Positions 7,540 to 17,200 of a DNA stretch of 64,000 bases are shown here, in pieces. The position numbers and the translations under genes are program-made. Location of the stretch: the IMG/VR virus record IMGVR_UViG_3300028844_005363, positions 1-64,000 of that record. The stretch is one strand, 5' to 3'. Every line of letters begins with the position of its first letter. Position 1 is the first letter of the stretch. This DNA comes from a virus. A model generated the notes under the pieces. It saw only the letters and a program-made list of their open reading frames with translations. It had not been told where the DNA came from and made no database searches.

Positions 7540-7973
7540 TGGCTATTAAAATCCAGTTCGATGAAGCAGAATTAAAAGCAGCAGTTAAAGCACATTTAAA
7601 AGCTAAAATCCCTACAGCAGATGCAAGCACAGTGCAGTTAAACATTGTTGCGGGTCGTCAACCTACGGGTCCATATGCTGAAGTTGATTTTGAGTTTGAA
7701 TGTTTTACTCCTCAGACTGTATCGGATGAAGAAATTAAAGTTGAAGCTCCGGCGAAAACTACTCCATCTAAAAAAACTTTTTCTAAAAAAGTAGTTAAAG
7801 AAGTTGTTGTGACTGACCCAGAAGACACAGTAATTACTGAAGATGATACACCTCCTTTTGATCCAGCAGATGAAATCGAAACCAGCGAAGAAGAAGATGC
7901 TGCGGACGATGCGGAAGAAGAAGATACTCCAACTGAAACAAAACCGCGTAAAAAGTTATTCGGTAAAGCGTAA
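7539..7973 (+). CDS. Acidic protein with SSB-like basic tail
   Basis: 144 residues. Residues 1-65 look like a compact alpha/beta domain (AIKIQFDEAELKAAVKAHL...), followed by a K-rich patch with SKKTFSKK and then a long strongly acidic stretch (about 100-135). The last residues RKKLFGKA match the style of the SSB tail KKSMFNKK. Coupled to the resolvase by TAATG. Not recognised as a known family; the shared tail suggests it binds the same partner as SSB or competes with it (inference). Confidence 0.7.
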   Translation: MAIKIQFDEAELKAAVKAHLKAKIPTADASTVQLNIVAGRQPTGPYAEVDFEFECFTPQTVSDEEIKVEAPAKTTPSKKTFSKKVVKEVVVTDPEDTVITEDDTPPFDPADEIETSEEEDAADDAEEEDTPTETKPRKKLFGKA

Positions 7974-8189
7974 TTGAAAAAAGGTTTCCGCAAAACATTT
8001 TCGGACTTCCGTGAAATTGTAGCAGGGCTAGCTTGTCTAGCTTTGTTACTTGGTTTCATAGCTTCTATTTCTTATATAGCAGTAGCACTAGTAGTATTAT
8101 TCTGCGTATTTGGTGTTATCTATGTAATTAAAGAGGCGGGGAAAGACCCATCCGAAGATGAGTCTACTGAGGATAAAGCTGAAAGGTAG
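7974..8189 (+). CDS. Small membrane protein
   Basis: 71 residues, TTG start directly after the TAA of the previous gene, which supports coupled translation. Basic N terminus, two adjoining hydrophobic segments (about residues 18-35 and 37-53) and an acidic charged tail. Last gene of the rightward replication operon, converging on the vRNAP gene 4 nt away. Function unknown. Confidence 0.6.
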   Translation: MKKGFRKTFSDFREIVAGLACLALLLGFIASISYIAVALVVLFCVFGVIYVIKEAGKDPSEDESTEDKAER

Positions 8190-8206
8190 CTACTTATTCA
8201 GTAGCT
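8188..8206. terminator. Hairpin between convergent transcription units
   Basis: AGCTACT (8188-8194) pairs with AGTAGCT (8200-8206) at the junction of the rightward replication operon and the end of vRNAP. There is no T tract, so termination is a guess. Confidence 0.3.
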
Positions 8207-11200
8207 GCTATCAACGGTAGGGCGGTTAGACCATCTATTGCTTCACCTACTGGATTCAAATTAATCTTACCTATTACATCAGTGAATGGTATGAATGAAT
8301 CCAGTACATCAGGCATATCGACTAACGCAGCTTGGAGGGTAGCTATCTGTAATACTTTGCCTGGATGGTTCAGTATTAAATCAGCTATTACACGTTGTAT
8401 TCTTAGGAAAAACTTAGTAAACATAACCATACCCATATCATTGGCATACTGTAAAGCTACGTGAGTAGGATTATCGTAATCAATGAATGTCTGTACTATA
8501 TCTTGTATAGACTCTTTAGGGTCCATTCCTTTCTTTAGGTTATGCTCATGTAAACTATAACGTGCTACGAAGTCACTCATTTGAGTGGTGTCTCGTAGGA
8601 ATTTATACACACTAGTATCTTGCGCTATAGTGGCAACTTTTAAACCAGTCTTCAAAGAATTAGGTAGTTTATCAGTAACAGGACTTGCCCACTTTTGTAA
8701 CTGATTTTTATATGTGTACGTATCATCCACAGAAGCTAAATCTTCTACGATACTTTGGTACACACCTGCATTAATTAAGTCATTAACTGGATTTACAGCA
8801 ATGCTGTTTTTCAGTCGTGCAATCCTCAATTTAGTCTCCGCAGTACCCTGACCAATCCGAGTTAATCGGTTTAATCGGTCTAACTCTTTAGTATCTCTTT
8901 GATGTTTGTTAGCAGCTCGAACCGCGACAGTATGTGCGTTTACAGCGTCTTTAGGATTAACACCCTTAGCCATAAGCAACAATACATTACTCGCAATATT
9001 ACCCGCTAGTACAACACCACTCCTTACAACAATTACATCTTTAACCAGTTTCATTATTTCTTGCCATACATTTTCAGTCTTTTTAACCCATGGCTTATTG
9101 AGTACACCACCGGCACTGATTAACATATTTCTTAACGCATCGTTAGATACACCTTCAAGAGTTAAGTCTTTACCAATATTCGACACACTCCATTTTCGTT
9201 GACCAAAAATTAGTGGCACTAACGTAGCTGGTACATACATGTTATCGCTTCGCCATACTCTTTTAATTTCCATACGCATCTCTTTAGGAAGCATTTGGTA
9301 TATCTCTTTATAAGCTGGGTCGTGCGAATCAATACCTATTTTAACAAAGTCACTTGGGTCTTTTTGGTATTCAGTTCTGAACTGTTTATAAGCCAGTGAA
9401 ACCACTTCTTTATTAATTTCAGCAGAGTTTTTCTTATCAACAATACTCGCATCCATTACACCCATGTTAGTAACAAAGTCATTGTTCTTATCTAATAGCT
9501 GTTCCTTGGTTTGTTCGTTCATCAAGTAACGGTAAGCGCGCGTTTTACCAGTCTTACCAAGTATAGGAACCAATGGGCTACTACCTGCTTCAACATATGA
9601 AGGAGCATCACTGAATAAAGCTTCAATCATTGCACCTTGTTGGTTTTGGTATCCATCAAAATCTTCACCAGCAATTGCGGCTGCATCATCAATATCTTCA
9701 TACTCAGCAGCACGTATTTGAAACTGCGTTTTACCTTTAGCTTTTTTACTAGTTAATGATGTTGCGCCAGCTTGCCATGTAGTAACCAAACCATCTCTAT
9801 TAACAAACAAGTATCTATCTTCTTGGTTCGGGTCAAGAGGGTCTTTAGGTAATGGATTGTTACCTACACGGAAAAAGTTAGCGTTCTGCATTTCAATAAC
9901 ATCTTCTAAGCTACCAACCTCATAAGTTACATTAGGGTCATAAATTTCTTTAGTGTAGCCCTTTTGCACATTGATAGGATCACCATCAAATAACTCGTTA
10001 AATGCACGTTCGCGGAAATCTTTATTAACAGCAATGGTGAATGTAATACCATTGTTGATTGGATCTCTTGCAAACTCACTAGCTACCAAACTTCTAAGCT
10101 CTTTTATCTGAGTAGGATTGGTTTTCTGTAAAGCAATCAATGATGCTAAGTAATCTATCGTTGTTTCTGCAGCTTCAACATTACCTTCAATAGTTACTTC
10201 GGCGTTATCTAAACCATATAGATTAGCTATTACGTGAGCATTCATTTTACCTAAGTTTTCTGTATGCACACCGGTAGCCATATAACTTCCTAAACTAGTA
10301 GCCATTTTACGGTAGTAGTTTTTATTGCCTGGATAATCATTTTCAAGCTTTCTGGTTAAACGACCTATCTCTTTACTTAACTTTTCAGATGACTCTATGA
10401 AACCACGTATTTGATTCATTGAATAATCACCATCATCAAGTAAAGATGAAATTTCTGTTTTCAATAAACCCTTTAGTACAGCCGTTCGTTTTTCAGCAGT
10501 AAGAACACCTTCCTCAAAGTTATCTACTAGATGCCCCTCAACAGCCTTTGCAGCAGCCAAACGTGTTTGGTCTACCATTTTATTAGCTATTCGATTCATC
10601 ACTTCCCAAGGACGTGACAGCTTATCAGAACCAGCAATCTCCCTAGCAATACTACCTAATAGATTTTTTTCAGTCATACCCATACGCTTACTCATATCAC
10701 GTAATGCAACTGCGTAGGCAGGAGCTTTAGTATGTAAGGCACTCTTAGCGGCATTCGCTAAATTAGCTACCGGTTTTATAGCCTGAGCTGGTTTGCTCTT
10801 TAGAATGGCTGTCAGTGGCGCTACTGCCCATAATGCAGTTGCTTTAACCTTTGCATCCAATGCTGTGGTAGCTCTATCGTAAGTAGCTGCAATAGTACCT
10901 TTCTTGGTATTATCCACACTTGCTAACGCATGAGCCATCTGCATCATAGCTTCACTGCCATTCAGATTTTTAGTACCAGTAATGCGTTGCCCTAGTTGAT
11001 CAGCTAGTCTTTCCACAATTTTCAAGAATGTAGAAGTAATGTCACCTGCCCAGATATTTTTCCATAAGCTATTTGCAGGTGCTACGGTCATATCCACTTT
11101 ATCTAAGGCATTCATGAATGCACGGTTAGTTGTACCAAATACCAAAAATTCATGTAGGTATGAGTTTCTACCAACACTGTCATTATTAGTATTGTTATAA

Positions 11201-14200
11201 ATATAATCATAACGTAACTGTGCCGCTGCTAATTCAGTAGGGTAACTTAATGACTGTTCGGTAATTACCACACCATCTCTGTCAACCATTTGGTTAGCAG
11301 AATTAATGTTTATGAAGTCTTTAGCTGTAATCTCCTTACGACTAATTTCCCACATCTTTTCTAACTGACGCGAAACCAAACTATTAGCATTAATACCTAT
11401 CTGTGTAACGTGATGCAGTAATTCATGTAAGTAAGTTTCTTGTGCACTCATTTGAGTACCGTTGGCTAACATACCACGTCCAATGTTTAAGAATACTTTA
11501 TCGTTTTGGATAGCACCTACAGTAGTGTTACCACCTGAACGAACATGCAGCTTAATCGGGTCCATTACTTTATTAACTAACGTACCAAGTAATTTCTCTA
11601 AATGCTTAGTGTGAGTAATAGGGTCACTTACATTACCTACTTTACCTAGCACATTGAATATCTGTTCAGAGTTCATGGCATCTACTTCGCGAGTACTTGA
11701 AGCCACAAAGTTCTCTATATCAATACTAGATACACCGTCAGAAAATAATGTACCTTGGTTTTCATCTACAGGTCGTCTTAAAACAACAGTTGTTACATCC
11801 GTGTCTGTAGAGAACAAATCAACTACCGTATACTCACTAGTCGCATTAACAGCATCGGTGATGTACTCGTAGTTAACTTCTTTTAGAAAGTTTTCCCCAA
11901 TCGTTACATTAGTGTCGTTGGCTATAGCACCATCAGGCATAGATATTTGCACATCAACTGGTACTACTTGCAAGTCATCCAATACTAAAGCTAACTGGTT
12001 CGCTCGCTCTGCTTCATACACTTCTAAGTTATTAAAGTTAATCTCAAACTCATTGCGTAATGTCCCAAGAAGTCTACGCCCTTTTCTAGTGTCCAAAGAC
12101 TCAACAGCCTTATCTACTTCGTCCAAAAACTCTTTAGCAGTTTCTTTAGAGTAAATACTTTTAGCAGTACGTTTAGGTGCGCGCTCTCCCGGTTTAGGTA
12201 TGTTGAACGTTTCAAGAAATTCAGCTTCCACTTCTTGAAAACCTAATTCAGTTAACGAAGGTAAGTTAGTTTTATATGCACCACCTTCCCCTTTATTGTA
12301 CTGCTGTACTACTGCAATTTTGTTTTTAATAACTGCGCGGTACTGCTGCGTTTCTTGCTGCATTACTTTAAGAGCAACTGACATATTAGGCAGTTCTTCA
12401 AAATCTGCAGGGAACATAGAAGCATACGCGTCAAGTACTCTTGAATGCATCTCTGCTATGTTGTCTACGATACTAAAATCACTCATGGCAACATCAGTCA
12501 TAGCCTTATTAAAAGTCTCAGTGCCTTTTTCTACATCATTAAGTGAGAATATTAAGGCATCATGTACGTTAACCGCAGCGTACTCAGCCATGGTTAAATA
12601 CATAGTAGCAGCATCCATACCATGTACTTGACCAACTACAGCATTAGGACCAGCATCTTCAAATGTTTGGTTATAAGACATAGAGTTTAATGAACCAACT
12701 GGCTTAGTAGGTTTATTTGTTTGGTGCGTACCTGTGTGACCACGTTCATTGTATGAATGAGGTTTGCTGTACTTATACTCGATACGAGATGTAGCATCCT
12801 TGGTTACAATGTTTTCTTTGCCTACAGGCATGAAACCATCTTCAACACTTTCAGAAAAATAGTTAGCCATTATAGGCATTACATTTTTAAGGTCGCGCTC
12901 TATTTCTAAATAATCTTCTTGGCTCAAGTCTACAAAGTTAGGGTCTAGTGCTTTACGTTCAGCCTTCTCTGACTCTATGCGCGCATGGTACATTTTCTTA
13001 AACATAGTGGTTGCTTCGCTAACGGCATTCACCAACAATTTACGCGACTCTACGAATGTACCAAACTTCTCATCCATTGCTGTTTCTAGCGGTGCGCCAA
13101 AGTAGTCGCTTACCGTATCTACAAAATTAGCAACGTCTACTTCATCAGTTAAGCCAACTTTCTTATCTAATTTAACTCGTTTACCTACAACGGTGTTTAC
13201 TGCATTACGAAGTTCTTCAACACGTGCACGTGCCTTTGCACCTTCTGCTTTGGCTTCTGCTCGTTTGTCGAAGTTTTTAAGTGCTAGTACGCCTTTGTTA
13301 GAAGCTATGAACTTATCAGTTACTTCTATAGTAGCTAGGTTCTTAGCAATCTCTTCATGCAGCTTATCCAGTACAGTCATAGAGAAGTTGGCTATAATTT
13401 TCTTAATAGCAGCACCGTAGTTAGAAGTCATTAGTGGGTCTTTAGCCAATTGACGACCTAACTTAGTTACTACATCTAAAGCAGAAGAAGACTCTTTATC
13501 TTCTATAAACGAACCTACTATAGTTTCTAAAGCATTAAGCTTGTTAAGATTTACCTTGTTCTTTTTAAGGCGTTGCACAGCGCGCTGCTCACCTTTTGTA
13601 AGGTTATCGTAACCAACACCTGTAGTGATCACCTTTTTTAATTCTTTAAACGCATTAGTCCAGCCTAGTGAAATATCTTCATAGCTATCATAGTTGCCTG
13701 GTTGTTCACGCCATTTAGCATATGTCATATCTGGATCAGTAAACATACCAGTACGTGCAAGCATGGTTTCAAGTTGTGACCATGTAGATGCACCTACTAT
13801 TTGAAGTAAGCTCAGTGCTACACCATTCGTTAAACCATCAACCTCACGACCGATGTCAGTAACAAACGATGTCTCGCCATTAGCATAGGCACGTTTCTGT
13901 GAAGCCAATGCAGATATACCATCTAGGCTAAACATGTTGTTACCACCTGCTTGGATACCAGCAAGTAAGGCTGCTTGGTTCTCAGGAGTATGCCCCCAAT
14001 CTTCAATAGCGATATATGCATCAACAGCTTCTTGTATTACTGGCTTATCAATAGTGCTTCTCGCAGATGCAACACCAGCAGCAATTGATTCTTTATCTGG
14101 TGATGTGCCTAATGCTTCACCTACGGCGATATAGAAGTTATCCATCAGTTGTAGGTCTGACTTACCAATCTTCACTGTGAATGACTCAGGCGCTATTACA

Positions 14201-17200
14201 TGCCTATGGTTCTTATCTGTTTGAATATTGATAGTGTTTGATGCAATACCCATTCGGAAGTTTTTCCATACCACATGCATGAAGTAGAACGGTGATGTTT
14301 TATCCGCACTACCATCCCAGAAATCACGCATATGCTGTAAGCCACGAATCTTAGCTTCGTTGTTACGTAGTATAGAATTATGGTTTAGTGCATGCTCACC
14401 TGATAGGTCATGTTGTACCCCGCCGATCACTTCTTGAGCTTCTTCATCAAGTGACAGCAATACACCCATTAAACCAGTCTTCCAAGTATGCTTAGTGTGT
14501 GACGATTTCTCAGCAATCTTTTTAATTTTGCTTGGGATATTCTGATCACTAGCTAAAAGCTTCTCCTGCACAAACTCAGGAGGAGTATCATGTGGTGCTG
14601 TTACAGTTGACTCAACATCAAATAGTTTCTCCATTAGCTTACGTCCTGATGTCATATCAGTAGTAAAGCGAGTTAGTGAAGCTGCCGGTGTAAATTTATT
14701 TACACTAGACTCAGCAACGTTAATAAACTTAGTGTTTTCAACTGAACCAGTTACAGTAGGTAAGCCTTGCACAAAGTTTAGTGTGTTGTTATTTACCTGA
14801 GTAATTTTTACTAAGCCTTGAGCTTCAAGCACATCAATAATTTGGAAACCAATTGATATTTCCATTTTACCTTTTAGAATAGCTTCGGTAGTTTTAGGTG
14901 CATTGATACCTAACGAGCGTAAATAAGTTTTACCTAGTTGTTCAGCTACAGTACGTAAGTTGTTACCTACATCAGCAAGCAAGTCTTCTTCTAAACGACT
15001 TACTATGTCATCTTGTTTCTTGTCTTTAAGTAGCGCATTAATAGCTGCATCATCATTAACGAAACCATCAAACGCTTTATCACCTAAGTAGTTGTAGGCA
15101 ACGATAGCCATACCAGCAACAATATTACCGTCAGTATTATGACCAGTAATTGTATTAAACAATTCCTGTGATGGATTTCTGCCTGTGTATCGTGGGTCTG
15201 CTTTATTGAATGTAGCTTCAAAGTTCTCACGGAAGTCTTGTGTAAATTCCTGAATATCAAGCAGCTTAGTACGCTCTTCTTCATTAAGGTCTTTAGCTAC
15301 AGCCATATCGCTAATATCTAAATCAAAGAAGTTCTTTTCATTGGCTAAAACACTTTCAGTTTTACGTACTTTAAACTTACTCTTTAGGAATGCATTCTCT
15401 TCCAAAGCACGTTTAATTGTATAAGTAGGGCGCTCCAAAAAGTTCTTAGCTACGCGTAAACCAAAACGCTTAAACGGTGTATTGGCTCGCGCTTCGCTTT
15501 GCCCATTAGCGTAAACTTTAAGACCTGCTGTTACATCACGTAATGCTTGCTCACGGTTCTCAAAAGGTACTTTCTCAACAAACTTTTTAATAGAGTCTAA
15601 AATCTTATCTACTCGTTGTTTGCCGTCAGCTTTTTTAACCTTATTCAATCCAGTAGACAGTGTTTTACGTAGGTTAGCTGTGTTCACATACTGACCAACA
15701 TACTCACGAACAGTATCCAAGGCATCACGTTTGCCTATAGTTTCGTTCTGAATAGCATCTACTTTTGCGTAAAGCTCTTTAGATAATTCTGTATCACCTA
15801 TTTTTTCAGCGAATGCAGCTTGTTCAATAAGAGTAAATAATTCAGGGTTAGCTGATTTAGATGCACGGTTCTTAAGGTCTATGCTAGCAACGCGTCTAAG
15901 CGATTTTAAGGCACGTAATTGTTGTGCTGCCGTAAGTGCTTCACCACTATCTAATATGCCTTGTACAGTCTTAGCTGCTTTGCTCTTAGGGAACTGTGAA
16001 ACCAACTCATTAGTCTCAGTAGTCTGTATTGCTTGAGTTGCTTCATAAGCATCTTTTGCTTTTGTTGAGCCAGATTCTAAATCAGTCAATACATTAAGTG
16101 CTGTAGCTAATGAACCATAACGCTTAACTAACTCACGGTTAGCTAATTCAGTTTGTTTAAATGCATTCTTACTTTCAGATGCAAAGCGTACTGATGTATC
16201 AAAAGCTTCCTTTAATTCAAGGTCAGGCATTACAGCGAAGTCAGTAGCAATATTACTTGGTACGTCAGCGGCAGTAATCTCAGGTGTTGAGTCATTGTTG
16301 ATAGTGATACCAGCTTCGGCTACAGCAGCTTCCCATTCAGCAGTAACCGCAGCATCACTTTCTGATATTGGCGTACTATCAATCGCAGCTTCTACAGATT
16401 TAGTTGTAGCTTCTGATGTTGTAACCACCGGCACTACTTCACCATTAGGTGTGATAGGTGCAGCTTCTGTTACTTTTGGTTTATTACCAAATTTTTTCTG
16501 CATCATTAATGACGCTTCTGATAGTGCATGTTTAAGTGCAAAAGCTTCTGCTTTCGTAGCAGCTACTAATTTACCAGTAGTATTATCAATAGTGATACCG
16601 GTCTTCTCAGCTATACGTGCAACTTCTGGGTCATTAGGATTTTTCTTATAAGCAGCAAAACCTTGTTTAAGTGCCAGGTACTTTGCCATGTGACCTTTAG
16701 CAAATGATGCAAAATTATTTATGGCAGATGTTGCACCGGCAGTGTCATTATTATCAGTGGCTAATTGGATCACGTTCATGTGATCAACTAAACCCATATT
16801 AGTCTCACTACCCTCAAACACTTCACGATTTACTTCTTCAAGTGTTTTGGCTTGCTCTACTGCTTGTTGAGTAGATACATATGATTTAATACGCGAGGTA
16901 GTTTCAGCAGTTAAACCATCTGCTTTAAGTAAGTCACTTGCTTGCTCTGATGAAGGAGCTGAGTTTAATACTTGGTTCGCAGTACTGTTAGCATCCGTTG
17001 GGTTACTAATTTCAGCAATAGAAGTAATTGCAGCAGCCAAGTCTTCTGAGCTTAATTCATCAAAGCGTTTCATCTGACCAACAGCTTTAATGTACTGAAC
17101 CATCTTGGCTTGCTTTGCGGCTACAGCTTGTTGGTCTTCAGGGGTTGCTATTGCATCTGTCTCAGCAGTAACTTCTTTATACAAGTTAGTTATGTGAGTA

